The translations under genes were made by a program, and so were the position numbers. Of a stretch of DNA of 64,000 bases, positions 34,441 to 43,277 are shown one piece after another; position 1 is the stretch's first letter, and each line of letters opens with the position of its first letter. Location of the stretch: positions 62,001 to 126,000 of the forward strand of contig JAEUKI010000077.1 of assembly GCA_016793325.1 (NCBI GenBank), written 5' to 3'. The DNA comes from Myxococcales bacterium. GTDB lineage: Bacteria > Myxococcota_A > Polyangia > Polyangiales > Ga0077539. A model generated the notes under the pieces. The model ran no database searches, was not told the origin of the DNA, and saw only the letters and a list, made by a program, of their open reading frames with translations.

Positions 34441-35904
34441 TCAAGTGGCCGCCGCGCCGCGCTGGGTCCACTGCGGCGGGGACCAGCCCCCCGTCGCCTC
34501 TTCGAGCGCGAGCGCGACGGCGATGCTCACGTGATCGCGGCCGTGCGCTGCGACGACCTGCACCCCGAGGGGAACGCCGTCGCGATCGAGCCCCATCGGC
34601 ACCGCGGTCACGGGCAGCTGCGTCGCGTTGAACACCGCCGTGTGGCCCCACTGAATGGGCATCCAAATGGGAGTCCCGTGCTTGGGCGCCCTGCGCGCGT
34701 GCGGCGGAAAGAGCAGCACGCCATCGTCCCCGAGCAGCTCGTCGAGCGAGGCGCGCAGCGCGCGTGCGGCGCGGACGCCCTCGACGGTCTTGTCTCCGAA
34801 CAGCGCGGGGAGCTTCTCGAGAAACGCGAGGCCCGACGCGGGCAGCGTGAACTCCGAGCGCCCGAAGAGCCCCTTGATGAACTCGATCCCGCCGCGAACG
34901 GGTCGCCCGCCGCCGAGCAGCTCGGAGAACGAGGGCCCTCCCGCGGAGCCGAGCGTCGCGGCCCAAAGCTCGATCGCGTCGTTGAAGGCTGGGATCGATT
35001 TGCGCTCGACCCGTGCGCCTCGTTTCGCGAGCAATTCGCCAGCGCGTTCGACGGTGTCTCGCAGGTCCTTCGACGCGCGGAGCGGCGCGGGCTCGTCGAC
35101 GACGAACACGCGCAGCGAGGACAGCTCGACCTGCGACGGGTCTCGCGTGGGCATCGGCACGCACGCGTCGTCCTCGCCGTCGGGGCCTTCGAGCATCGCG
35201 AGGAGCGGCGCGAGGTCCTCGGCCCTGCGCGTGATGGGTCCGGTCGCGAGCATGCGCCGCGCTTCGCCGTGCGCGGGCGGGTACTGCCCCGAGCCCGGCA
35301 CACGACCGCCGGAGGGCTTGTGCCCGAACACCCCGTTGAAGAACGCGGGCATGCGAATGCTCCCGCCGATGTCGCTCCCGAGCCCGAACGGCGCGCCGCC
35401 CGCGCCGACGATCGCGCCTTCGCCGCCGGACGATCCGCCGCTGGTTCGATCGGGCGCGAACGCCGATCCCGTGCGGCCGTACACGCGGTTGTCGCTCTCG
35501 AGCCACATGCAGAGCTCGCTCGTGTTGGTGACGCCGAGGGGGATCGCTCCGTGCGCGCGGAGGCGCGCGACGGTGACGCTGTCTCGGTCCGCGACGACGT
35601 TCTTTCGCGCGACGAGGCCGGCGCTGTTCGGCATTCCCTCGAGCGCAAACGACTCTTTGATCGAGCACGGAACGCCGTGGAGCCCCAGCAGCCCCTCGCC
35701 TCCGTCGCGCGCGACTCGTCGATCCGCCTCGTCCGCCTCGCTCCTCGCGCGCTCGAACCGTTCGGCCACCACCGCGTTGATCGTCGGATTGACCCGCTGG
35801 ATCACGGCGATGTGCGCGTCGACCACGGCCCTGGACGACCACTCACCAGCGCGGATGTGGCGCGCGATGGACTGAGCCGACGCGCGAAGACTCGGGTGCT
35901 CCAT
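34441..35904 (-). CDS. amidase-signature family hydrolase (FAAH-like)
   Basis: About 487 residues from ATG 35904 (MEHPSLRAS); a GTG at 35940 would add 12. The Ser-cisSer-Lys triad is intact: Lys83 in VPCSIKESFAL, cis-Ser158 in TSGGSSGGEGA and nucleophile Ser182 in GSDIGGSIRMP. Spacing between these residues (75 and 24) equals that of fatty acid amide hydrolase. Such enzymes hydrolyse carboxamides, including fatty acid and aryl amides; the substrate here is unknown. There is no signal peptide or GatB partner, so it is unlikely to be GatA. Divergent from the VWA lipoprotein gene. Confidence 0.92.
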   Translation of the reverse strand: MEHPSLRASAQSIARHIRAGEWSSRAVVDAHIAVIQRVNPTINAVVAERFERARSEADEADRRVARDGGEGLLGLHGVPCSIKESFALEGMPNSAGLVARKNVVADRDSVTVARLRAHGAIPLGVTNTSELCMWLESDNRVYGRTGSAFAPDRTSGGSSGGEGAIVGAGGAPFGLGSDIGGSIRMPAFFNGVFGHKPSGGRVPGSGQYPPAHGEARRMLATGPITRRAEDLAPLLAMLEGPDGEDDACVPMPTRDPSQVELSSLRVFVVDEPAPLRASKDLRDTVERAGELLAKRGARVERKSIPAFNDAIELWAATLGSAGGPSFSELLGGGRPVRGGIEFIKGLFGRSEFTLPASGLAFLEKLPALFGDKTVEGVRAARALRASLDELLGDDGVLLFPPHARRAPKHGTPIWMPIQWGHTAVFNATQLPVTAVPMGLDRDGVPLGVQVVAAHGRDHVSIAVALALEEATGGWSPPQWTQRGAAAT

Positions 35905-36043
35905 CGATTCGAGTGCGATCCCTACGAGCCGACCGTACACCGCAGCAGCCCGCGGCTACCGCAGAAATTCCGCACTCTTTCAAAAATCGTAGCGGTCGCT
36001 GTAAGCCCCGTCGAGGCATCCGCGTACTTGGGGGCGAACCCAC

Positions 36044-36049
36044 GGAGGT
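36044..36049 (+). promoter_or_regulatory. strong ribosome binding site for the VWA lipoprotein
   Basis: GGAGGT lies 7 nt before the ATG at 36057. It decides that start over the upstream in-frame start at 35913, whose extra sequence has no signal-peptide character. Confidence 0.75.
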
Positions 36050-36056
36050 CCCACCC

Positions 36057-37541
36057 ATGCTGCACCGCTCTGCTCCTCTCTATCTGTCTCTCGTCACCGC
36101 GATCGCTGGCTGCGCGGGTGGCTCTTCGGACCGCGCGTTCGCGTCCAGCGCTTCCTACGGCTCGAGCGGCGGCGCTGGCGGCTCAGCGGCCTCCGCGCCG
36201 ATGAGCGGATCGTACGGCGGCGAATCCTCGGGTGGCGCGATGGCGGACTCGGTCGCTTCGACGCCCACGTCGCGCCCCGCGATGGACATGCCCTCGCCCG
36301 TCCGCGCATCCGCGCCCGTCGCCCCCGGAACGATGGCCGTTCGTCGCGCCGAAGCGAGCCCTGTCGCGGTCGGAGCGACCGCCGGAGGCTCCGCGGGCAT
36401 GGTGGCTCCCACGTCGGTGACGGTCACCACGACCACGTCCGTCACGACCAACGTCGCGCCGGTGATCGTCGAGCAGCAGCAGACGACGGCGGGCTTGCTC
36501 ACGGCGGCCACGGTGGGCGATCACGACCGCCGCAACCCGTATCTCGAATACTTGGGCCGACACTCGGGCGAGCGCTCGATGCTGCGCTTGGACATGTCGC
36601 GCCGCGTTCGATTTCGTGTGCTCGACGGCCAGGGCCAGCCCGTCAACGACGCGAGCATCTCCGTTGTGGGCTCGGGCGCGCAGGTCGCAGGTCGCTCGCA
36701 CGCCGACGGGATCTGGGACTTCTATCCCAACCTCTACGGCGCCCAAGTCGGCGGAACGATGTCCGTCCACGTCCGCTCGTCTGCGGGTGAGGCGCAGGCG
36801 TCGGTGAACGTTCCCTTCGGCGGTGACGGCCAAGACGTGATGGTGCGGCTCAACGGATCGAGCGCTGGCGCGCCGCGCGTTCTCGACCTCGGCTTCGCGA
36901 TCGACGTCACGGGCTCGATGGGCGACGAGCTCCACTACATTCACGCCGAGCTCTCGAACATCGTCCAGCGCATCCAAGCGTCGGTTCCCGGAACGACCGT
37001 TCGCGTCGGCGCGACCTTCTACCGCGATCGCACGGACCCCGTGGTGGTTCAGCAGATCCCCTTCACGACAAACATCCCCGGCTTCGTCTCGATGATGGGC
37101 ACCGTGAGCGCCAGCGGCGGCGGCGACTACCCCGAAGACATGAACGCGGGGCTCGAAGCCGCGATGCGCCGCTTGCAGTGGAGCGAGGGCAACGCCGTCC
37201 GCGTCCTCGTCGTCGTCGCCGACGCGCCTCCGCAGCACTACAACGACACGCAGTTCACCTACCGCGAGGCGATGTTCGACGCGGCCTCGCGCGGAATCCG
37301 CCTCTTGCCCGTCGCCGCCTCGGGCGCCGATCGCTCGGTCGAGTACCTCTTTCGCGCGATGGGCGCGAGCTCGGGCGCGCCGTACGTCTACCTCACCGAC
37401 GAATCCGGCGTCGGCAACCCCCACATGGAAGCGGACACCGATCGCGTCGCGGTCGAGCGCTTCAACGGCCTGCTCACGCGCCTCGTGATCTCCGACCTCC
37501 GCGGCCAGGGAATGCACGAGATGATCCGCGACGCGCAGTGA
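36057..37541 (+). CDS. VWA-domain lipoprotein
   Basis: About 494 residues. MLHRSAPLYLSLVTAIAGCAGG is a lipoprotein signal with lipobox IAGC. A Ser/Gly/Ala/Pro-rich, low-complexity stalk runs to about 150, then a beta-sandwich-like segment (RRVRFRVLDGQGQPVNDASI) and a VWA domain from about 278 with a perfect MIDAS DVTGSMGDE at about 283-291 and later VRVLVVVADAPPQHY. VWA lipoproteins of this type bind partners through a metal-dependent site at the cell surface. The partner is unknown. It has one of the best Shine-Dalgarno sites in the window, which suggests high expression. Confidence 0.88.
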   Translation: MLHRSAPLYLSLVTAIAGCAGGSSDRAFASSASYGSSGGAGGSAASAPMSGSYGGESSGGAMADSVASTPTSRPAMDMPSPVRASAPVAPGTMAVRRAEASPVAVGATAGGSAGMVAPTSVTVTTTTSVTTNVAPVIVEQQQTTAGLLTAATVGDHDRRNPYLEYLGRHSGERSMLRLDMSRRVRFRVLDGQGQPVNDASISVVGSGAQVAGRSHADGIWDFYPNLYGAQVGGTMSVHVRSSAGEAQASVNVPFGGDGQDVMVRLNGSSAGAPRVLDLGFAIDVTGSMGDELHYIHAELSNIVQRIQASVPGTTVRVGATFYRDRTDPVVVQQIPFTTNIPGFVSMMGTVSASGGGDYPEDMNAGLEAAMRRLQWSEGNAVRVLVVVADAPPQHYNDTQFTYREAMFDAASRGIRLLPVAASGADRSVEYLFRAMGASSGAPYVYLTDESGVGNPHMEADTDRVAVERFNGLLTRLVISDLRGQGMHEMIRDAQ

Positions 37542-37582
37542 GCCGAAGGGCGCACGCGGGGGAATGCTCAGGGGGAGCAAAA

Positions 37583-37636
37583 GGGCAGATCTGCCCATCG
37601 TGTCCCAAACTTGGGACACAGTGGGCATATCTGCCC
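37583..37636. repeat. array of three palindromes phased 20 bp apart
   Basis: Three dyads have centres at 37589.5, 37609.5 and 37629.5: GGGCAGATCTGCCC (37583-37596, perfect), TGTCCCAAACTTGGGACA (37601-37618, imperfect only at its centre) and GGGCATATCTGCCC (37623-37636, one inner mismatch pair). Spacing is exactly 20 bp, about two helical turns, so all would present on one DNA face. The array ends 22 bp before the GTG of the next gene and lies in a 117-bp intergenic region, the position of an operator. The same outer motif recurs at 60116-60149. Confidence 0.75.
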
Positions 37637-37658
37637 TCGGCGTGAGACACTGGCGTTC

Positions 37659-38315
37659 GTGAAGAAACAACGCACCCCCGCGAGCAACGACGAACTCGCG
37701 GCCTTCGTTCGCTCGGCCAACCGCGCGCAGCGAGCGAGAGAGAAGCGCTATCGCGCGATGCTCCGCGGGATCGAGCGAGACCTCGCGCTCGGGCCGAAGG
37801 CGTTCGTCTCACTATGGCGCGCGGTGGGCGTCGTGCTCGACGAGAAGCTCTATCGCTCCGATCACGAGACGGCCCAGGCGTGGCTCACGGCCGTGGTCCG
37901 CACGTCGCGGTCGCGCGCGTACGCCAAGATCAAGCTCGCGCGCTACATCGAGCAGGACCTCTTCGATCGCTGCTCCGAGAGCGTCGCGCACGCAGCGCTC
38001 GCCCTCCTCGAAGCGCGCAAGGGCCCGCTCGCGCCCGACGCCACCGTGGACCTCTCGCGCATCACCATCGATCGAAAGCGCCGCGCGCTCGAGTCGCTCA
38101 CGGTCACCGAGCTGCAGCGCGAGCTCGATCGCCTCTCCAACCGCGACGAGCGCGTCTCGCCCGTCGTCGGCCGATTGCACACCGAGGTCACCCGTTCGAT
38201 CGAAGGAGCGACGGTGCGCGCGAAGGACGGGCGGCTCGTGATCTCGGGGATTCCACTGACAGAGCTCGCGTCGCTGCGGGACGCGATCGATCGCGCGCTC
38301 GAGGACGATCGCTGA
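37659..38315 (+). CDS. putative DNA-binding helical protein downstream of palindrome array
   Basis: About 218 residues from a GTG (VKKQRTPASNDE). It is strongly basic, helical and lacks signal or membrane segments. Residues 64-119 (from LYRSDHETAQAWLTAVVRTS to ALALLEA) look like an HTH-bearing core. This core aligns by eye with residues 76-131 of the protein encoded at 60156-60995: both have Y-R, then A-R-x5/6-hydrophobic-x-R, then S, then L-L-x-A. A second block (LESLTVTELQRELDRLSNRD) and a final ISGIPLTELASLRDAIDRAL helix follow. I know similar-looking multi-copy proteins from Polyangia but no function. The palindromes just upstream make autoregulation plausible. Confidence 0.7.
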   Translation: MKKQRTPASNDELAAFVRSANRAQRAREKRYRAMLRGIERDLALGPKAFVSLWRAVGVVLDEKLYRSDHETAQAWLTAVVRTSRSRAYAKIKLARYIEQDLFDRCSESVAHAALALLEARKGPLAPDATVDLSRITIDRKRRALESLTVTELQRELDRLSNRDERVSPVVGRLHTEVTRSIEGATVRAKDGRLVISGIPLTELASLRDAIDRALEDDR

Positions 38316-38379
38316 GCTTCGCACGGGGGCTGCACTTCTTCACACCGAGGCGCAGCGCGCCGCTCGATGCTCGCGGTCG

Positions 38380-39000
38380 ATGAGCTCTGCCAAGGGACAA
38401 CTGCTTCGATGGCTCGGCGACTTCGTTCTCAACGAGTCCACGGTGCGCGCCGTCGAGATCCGCGAGCCGTTCGCGACGATCGAGCTCGACCCGATCGTGG
38501 GCGTCGAGCCCGGTGACAAGATTCAAGTGCTGCTCCCGTCGAACGACGTGCGCACGTACACGCCCATCGCCGGGAGCTTCACGAGGCTCGTCGCGCACCT
38601 CCACGCGGACACGCCCGGACCGCGTTGGGCGCGCTCCGTGCGCGTCGGAGATCGCGTGCGCTTCAAGGGCCCCGATCGCTGCGTGCGCTTGCCCGAAGGC
38701 CGCGTGACGATCGTCGGGGATGCGACGTCCATCGCGACCGCGCTCGCGTTCGCCGCAGCACGACCGGGCGCGGTGACGGCGTTGATCGAAGGGAGCGCGC
38801 CGTTCGAGGGGCTGCGATCGTTCGTGGGAGAGCCGTCGCACACGCACGCGGCGATCGCCGAGGCGATCGATCCGTCGAGCGCCGTCGTGCTCACGGGCGG
38901 ATCGGCGCTCGTCCAAGGCGTTCGATCGCATTTGCGCAAGCGCTCGATCGACGCGAAGACCAAGGCCTACTGGGCCCCCGGCCGCGTGGGGTTGGATTGA
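38380..39000 (+). CDS. siderophore-interacting protein (SIP)-type FAD reductase
   Basis: A 206-residue flavoprotein of the SIP/ViuB type, cytoplasmic reductases that release iron from ferric siderophores. The FAD-binding half carries the R-x-Y-T motif in VRTYTPIAGSF at about 57-67 and FKGPDRCVRLP. The nucleotide half has VTIVGDATSIATALAFAAA, and the C-terminus ends AYWAPGRVG, which resembles the AYWRPGR end of SIP proteins. It is somewhat shorter than the usual 240-280 residues, mostly by loss of N-terminal residues. No siderophore genes or iron box were noticed beside it. It stands 64 bp after the helical protein and is convergent with the nuclease-fold gene. Confidence 0.82.
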   Translation: MSSAKGQLLRWLGDFVLNESTVRAVEIREPFATIELDPIVGVEPGDKIQVLLPSNDVRTYTPIAGSFTRLVAHLHADTPGPRWARSVRVGDRVRFKGPDRCVRLPEGRVTIVGDATSIATALAFAAARPGAVTALIEGSAPFEGLRSFVGEPSHTHAAIAEAIDPSSAVVLTGGSALVQGVRSHLRKRSIDAKTKAYWAPGRVGLD

Positions 39001-39009
39001 GCGGACCGA

Positions 39010-39861
39010 TCACCACGGATCGGGGCTGAGCGACTTGAATCCGTGTGCCAGCGTGATCCCGAGGTTGAGCAAGAGGTCGGGCCTGGCGTTGAGCACGTAC
39101 ACGGTCTTCGAGAGCGCGAACACCTCGTGCTCGACGCGCTCGGGCTCGAGCTTCACCCCGCGGTCGCGCGCGCACTCGACGAACATCGGGAGGACTTTGT
39201 CCGCGAGCCTGAGCGCCGTATCCATCACGAAGAGCGACAAGTGCGGTCGAAGCGCGCCCACGCGATCGAGAAACGCGCCGACTTCGCTCGCGTGAAGGTG
39301 CTTCGGCGGAGAGCTCTTCAGCTCGAGCATCACGAGCTTGCCCTCGCCCGCGGCCACCAAATCAAGATCGCCTCCCACGCCGGCGGCGCCGAACTTCACG
39401 TCTTCGGCGACGTCGAAGCCGTACTCCGAGCGGAGGGTGCGGGCGACGTACCACTCGAGCGTTCCACCGAAGGAGTCCGGGGGGTGAAGGAGGCGGTACT
39501 TCGCGTCGTCCACGCGCTCTGCGAGCGAGAGCGCGACGAGCGCTTCGGCGAAGGTCACCGCGCGCCGTGCGTCGAGGTACTTCGTGCACTCGGTCGGGTC
39601 GAACCCTTCGCGATGGCGGATCGCGCCCCGCAAGAACAGTCGAAACCCGTAGTGCCCGAGCAGCTCGTACAGCTTGTCCCCGACGCGCGCCTCGTCACGC
39701 GCGGCGAACGGGAGGTCCAGCGCCGCGCTCCTCGGTGAGAATCCCCGGCGCACGAGCATCTTCGCCGCCTCGCCCCGCGCCGCCACCGTCGGCGCCGCAG
39801 GAACAAGCGACCCGCGCGCGGCGTCTCGCTCTTGCTCCCTCGCGGTGCGCTCGTCGGTCAC
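39010..39861 (-). CDS. PD-(D/E)XK nuclease-fold protein, function unknown
   Basis: A 283-residue protein. The central segment GGDLDLVAAGEGKLVMLELKSSPP at about 161-184 has the D-x(n)-E-x-K signature of the PD-(D/E)XK fold (D after GG, and E-L-K), seen in nucleases and archaeal Holliday-junction resolvase relatives. The N-terminal half is helical (RGEAAKMLVRRGFSPRSAAL, then VGDKLYELLGHYGFRLF). The C-terminal part has SEVGAFLDRVGALRPHLSLF and ALSKTVYVLNARPDLLLN. No restriction or repair partner is adjacent, so a housekeeping or solo role is likely. Identification rests on this motif alone. Confidence 0.72.
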   Translation of the reverse strand: MTDERTAREQERDAARGSLVPAAPTVAARGEAAKMLVRRGFSPRSAALDLPFAARDEARVGDKLYELLGHYGFRLFLRGAIRHREGFDPTECTKYLDARRAVTFAEALVALSLAERVDDAKYRLLHPPDSFGGTLEWYVARTLRSEYGFDVAEDVKFGAAGVGGDLDLVAAGEGKLVMLELKSSPPKHLHASEVGAFLDRVGALRPHLSLFVMDTALRLADKVLPMFVECARDRGVKLEPERVEHEVFALSKTVYVLNARPDLLLNLGITLAHGFKSLSPDPW

Positions 39862-39886
39862 TGGCTCACTCGTGTTCGCGGCGCGC

Positions 39887-41458
39887 TCAACCGCGGGCCC
39901 ACACCGAGGCCATCCACGCCTCGACCGCGTCGCAATCCGTCGGAATGTCTCGCGACAAGTTGTCGTACCCGTGGTCCGTCACGAGCACGTCGTCCTCGAT
40001 GCGAACGCCGATGCCCCGGTATTTCGCAGGCACCGTGAGGTCGTCGATCTGAAAGTACAGCCCCGGCTCGACCGTGAGCACCATGCCCGCCTCGAGCTTG
40101 CCGTACTTGTAGTTCTCCATTCGCGCGCGGGCGCAGTCGTGCACGTCGAGCCCGAGCATGTGACTCACGTTGTGCAGCGTGTAGCGCTTGTAGAACATCT
40201 TGCTGTCGTCGAGCGCCTCGTCGAGCGAGCACTTCAAGATGCCCATCGCGATCAGGCCCTCGGTGAGCACGCGCATCGCCGCGCGATTGGGCGCGAGGAA
40301 GTCCCTCCCGGGCGAGACCTCCTTCATCGCCTCGAGCCGCGCGCGGTCGACGAGCGTGTAGATCTCTCGCTGCGCCGCGGTGAAGCGCCCCGAAATCGGG
40401 AGCGTCCGCGTGATGTCCGCCGTGTAGAGCGAGTTGCCCTCGACGCCCGCGTCGAGCAGCAAGAGCTCGCCCTTCTTCAGGCCGCCGTCGTTTCGGGTCC
40501 AGTGCAGCGTGCACGCGTGACAGCCCGCGGCGGCGATCGTGCCGTAGCCGACGTCGTTGCCCTCGACGCGCGCGCGCAGATTGAACACGCCTTCGACCTC
40601 GCGCTCGCTCTGCGCGACCTTCAGGCGCGTGATCACGTCTTCGAACCCGCGCTTGGTGCTCGCGATGCTGTCGCGCAGCTCTCGCACCTCGATGCTCTCT
40701 TTGCGAAGCCGCAGCTCGCTGCAAAACGTCGCGAGCTCTGTGTCCTCGTCGCTCCGCGCCGCGATCACCGAGTCGACGCGCTTGGACACGCCGCGCAAAA
40801 CGCGGGTCTTCGTCGCGGGGAGCTTCGCGAGGTCCGCCGCGAGCGCGCCGAGCGAGCGAGCTTCATCGACGGCGAAGCGCGCGCGAGACTCTTCGACGCC
40901 GAGCCGCGGCCCGACCCACAGCTCGCCCTTGTTTCGATCGGTGAAGAACGTCGCGTCGGTCTTGCCCGGGTTGGGCTCGACGTAGAGCACGTCTCGGTGG
41001 CCATCTTTGGTGGGCTCGAGCACGAGCACGCAGTCGGGCTCGTGGTTGCCCGTGAAGTAGAAGAACTCGCTGTTCGGTCGAAAGCGGTAGTGCGTGTCGT
41101 TGGCGCGCACTTTTTCGTGCCCGGTCGCGAGCACGATGTACTCGCCCGCGAAGCGCTTCGAGAGCTTCTTGCGGCGCGCGCGAAACGCGTCCGCGTGCGC
41201 GATCGGCGAGGGCAGGCCGCCGTTCTTCGCCTTCCAGTCGCGCGTCATGAACTCGAGCAACGCCGGCGGGTTGGCCGTGTCGTGGCTCGCCGCGGGCTTC
41301 GCCTTGGGCGCCTTCGCCTTCGCCGAAGGCTTCGCGACGGCCTTGGCGGGCTTCTTCTTCCCGGGAGCCTTCGCGGATGTTGATTTCGTGGGCTTGCTTC
41401 CGCGCGCGGCGCCGACGGTGGCGCGCGTGGCAGCGGACGAGTCGCGTTCGCGCTTCAT
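39887..41458 (-). CDS. pepP: Xaa-Pro aminopeptidase (M24B) with Lys/Ala/Pro-rich N-terminal tail
   Basis: A 523-residue protein. From about 80 it is an aminopeptidase P: AMP_N domain (FRARRKKLSKRFAGEYIVLA, then FRPNSEFFYFTGNHEPDCVL) and a pita-bread catalytic domain. The dimetal ligands are visible: Asp residues in LLDAGVEGNSLYTADITRT near 333-345, His in HNVSHMLGLDVHD near 430, Glu in LTVEPGLYF near 462 and Glu in GVRIEDDVLV near 485. It removes N-terminal residues preceding proline. Residues 1-65 are an unusual basic tail rich in Lys, Ala and Pro (APGKKKPAKAVAKPSAKAKA) resembling histone H1 tails; Met71 could be an alternative start without it. Confidence 0.92.
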   Translation of the reverse strand: MKRERDSSAATRATVGAARGSKPTKSTSAKAPGKKKPAKAVAKPSAKAKAPKAKPAASHDTANPPALLEFMTRDWKAKNGGLPSPIAHADAFRARRKKLSKRFAGEYIVLATGHEKVRANDTHYRFRPNSEFFYFTGNHEPDCVLVLEPTKDGHRDVLYVEPNPGKTDATFFTDRNKGELWVGPRLGVEESRARFAVDEARSLGALAADLAKLPATKTRVLRGVSKRVDSVIAARSDEDTELATFCSELRLRKESIEVRELRDSIASTKRGFEDVITRLKVAQSEREVEGVFNLRARVEGNDVGYGTIAAAGCHACTLHWTRNDGGLKKGELLLLDAGVEGNSLYTADITRTLPISGRFTAAQREIYTLVDRARLEAMKEVSPGRDFLAPNRAAMRVLTEGLIAMGILKCSLDEALDDSKMFYKRYTLHNVSHMLGLDVHDCARARMENYKYGKLEAGMVLTVEPGLYFQIDDLTVPAKYRGIGVRIEDDVLVTDHGYDNLSRDIPTDCDAVEAWMASVWARG

Positions 41459-41503
41459 GGCGCGGGGAGTGTAGCGCGAACAGCGAACGCGCGTCGCGAG
41501 CGG

Positions 41504-42430
41504 CTACTCGTTGGACGGCTGGCTGCTCGTGCGCGACTCGGGGAGCACGAAGCGCTCGGTCCCGATGCGCAGCTGCCGCGTCACGGCGCGGCGCTCGATG
41601 ATGCGACCTGCGTCGACGACGCCGAGCGCAGAGAGCGCCGAGCGCGCGCGAAACACTTCGACGTTGAGCCGCTCGAGGTCGAACGAGAGCTTCTTCGCGA
41701 GGTCCGACGAGTACACCCAGCCGCGGTCGGCCTCGGGCAAGTGACTGTCGCCCGAGCGCTCGCGGGCGAGCACCATGAGCAGATAGTTGGCCGCGCGCGC
41801 AGAGATGCGCTGGTTCGCCTCGCGAAGGAGCACCTCGACGTACTCTTCGTCGCGCGACGCGAAGAACTCGAGCGTCAACCGACCGAGCACCAACGGCGTC
41901 TCGAGCGGCTGCACGGTCGAGCGAACGTCCGCGCTGTCATCGGTCGGCGCGAGCACACGCCACACGGCGCCGTCGATCTCGAACGTGTCTCCGTCGACGA
42001 GCGGCTTGACGCCTTCGGCGTGCTCGACGACCCATCCGCCGCCGCCCTGCACCACCGTGGCGATGGGCTTTTCGGGCGATGGAATCGCCAAGACGCTCCC
42101 GCCGCTCTCGACCACCGTTCCATCGGGTCGAACGATCGCGGGCCCCGGAGCGCCGTCTTCGAGGAGCTTCATCGCGCTCGAGCCGCACTCGATCGACGCG
42201 CCGCGGCTCACTTCGATGCGCTCGCCAGCCTTGAGCAGCGCGCCATCGACGCGCGTCCCATTGCGGCTGCCGAGGTCGCGAACGGACCAACGACCGCGAA
42301 CATATGCAAGGACCGCATGCTCAGCAGAGACAGTACGATCTTCGAGACGAACGTGGCACGACGACGAGCGGCCGATGAGGGACCGCGAAGGTAGTGCGAC
42401 CAGTCCGTGATCCGAGGCGACCACGCCCAT
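41504..42430 (-). CDS. FHA-domain protein with C-terminal winged-helix-like region
   Basis: A 308-residue cytoplasmic protein. An FHA domain occupies about 5-85 with the phosphothreonine-binding residues in LIGRSSSCHVRL, SAEHA and LGSRNGTRVDG. After a beta-rich middle, residues 190-300 (LGRLTLEFFASRDEEYVEVL, then YLLMVLARERSGDS and WVYSSDLAKKLSFDLERLNV) look like a winged-helix DNA-binding or dimerisation module. FHA proteins read Ser/Thr-kinase phosphorylation, so partners may include the kinases at 10738 or 61158, which is inference. It lies 45 bp upstream of the aminopeptidase gene, on the same strand. Confidence 0.85.
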   Translation of the reverse strand: MGVVASDHGLVALPSRSLIGRSSSCHVRLEDRTVSAEHAVLAYVRGRWSVRDLGSRNGTRVDGALLKAGERIEVSRGASIECGSSAMKLLEDGAPGPAIVRPDGTVVESGGSVLAIPSPEKPIATVVQGGGGWVVEHAEGVKPLVDGDTFEIDGAVWRVLAPTDDSADVRSTVQPLETPLVLGRLTLEFFASRDEEYVEVLLREANQRISARAANYLLMVLARERSGDSHLPEADRGWVYSSDLAKKLSFDLERLNVEVFRARSALSALGVVDAGRIIERRAVTRQLRIGTERFVLPESRTSSQPSNE

Positions 42431-42503
42431 AACGGTGCATTACACTAGCAGGATTTCGCTCGGTGATCGCAAGCTGATTTCGACGACCGCGTGGGGGTGC
42501 GGG

Positions 42504-43277
42504 TCAGAGCTTCCAGTACGTCCCGAAATCGATGTGCGCATACGGGAGACCAAAGCTCTCGTTGCGCGCGGCGGCGCGGACAGCGTCGAGCGGCGTCGCG
42601 AAGAAAAACTGTGGAAGTCCCGCAGCCGCGAGCTCGTTGTCCGTCCCCATGCGATAGCGCTGCACGTCGAGCAACCACTGGTAGCCGCCGCCCAGTCGGA
42701 TGAACAGCGAGCGAGACGGTCGGATCTGCACCTGTCCGCCGACGCCCAGCCAACCGCTCACCACGGGAAACTCAGGCCTCCCGGGGATGATCGACCCGCG
42801 CACGAGCGCGAGGTTCGTCGAGGCGTTTGCATTCACACCAATCGTGACGGCTCGCAGCGAGATCGGATCGATCGAGAGCCAGCCACCTGCTGCGGGGCCG
42901 AAGCTCCCTCCCGCGCCGAGCCCGGCGCCGATCCCGATGTACCGCCAGGGACGAAACTCGACGAAGGTCCCCACGAGCCCGAGCGGCCCCGCGACGCCGA
43001 CCGATCCGCCCCACGCGAGGGTCATCGACCAACGATTGCGCCGAACGACCGCGCGACGACGCGGCGCGAGGGTCTGTCGCCGATCCACGATGGTGCCCGT
43101 GTTCGCGCTGCTGTTCGCGGCGTCGCGAGTCGCGGGTGCGCTCGCGTTCTGCGGGGGAGCGCTCTGCGCAAGCGCGGATGTGCCCGCGATCGTCACGGCG
43201 GTCGCCGCACAGACAGCAGCCCACACCGTGATCGATCGTGGGGAGCCGGGCGTCGTGCGCGTGCGATCGTGCGTCAT
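42504..43277 (-). CDS. putative outer-membrane beta-barrel protein
   Basis: About 257 residues from ATG 43277 (MTHDRTRTTPGS); the frame extends to 43364 but the extra part lacks signal character. The signal peptide ITVWAAVCAATAVTIAGTSALAQ is clear. After an Ala/Asn/Arg linker, Gly-rich amphipathic strands predominate (SMTLAWGGSVGVAGPLGLVG, YIGIGAGLGAGGSFGPAAGG, LFIRLGGGYQWLLD), ending in HIDFGTYWKL. This is characteristic of a small outer-membrane barrel. No specific family or ligand is recognised. It is divergent from aat across a 310-bp spacer. Confidence 0.7.
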   Translation of the reverse strand: MTHDRTRTTPGSPRSITVWAAVCAATAVTIAGTSALAQSAPPQNASAPATRDAANSSANTGTIVDRRQTLAPRRRAVVRRNRWSMTLAWGGSVGVAGPLGLVGTFVEFRPWRYIGIGAGLGAGGSFGPAAGGWLSIDPISLRAVTIGVNANASTNLALVRGSIIPGRPEFPVVSGWLGVGGQVQIRPSRSLFIRLGGGYQWLLDVQRYRMGTDNELAAAGLPQFFFATPLDAVRAAARNESFGLPYAHIDFGTYWKL

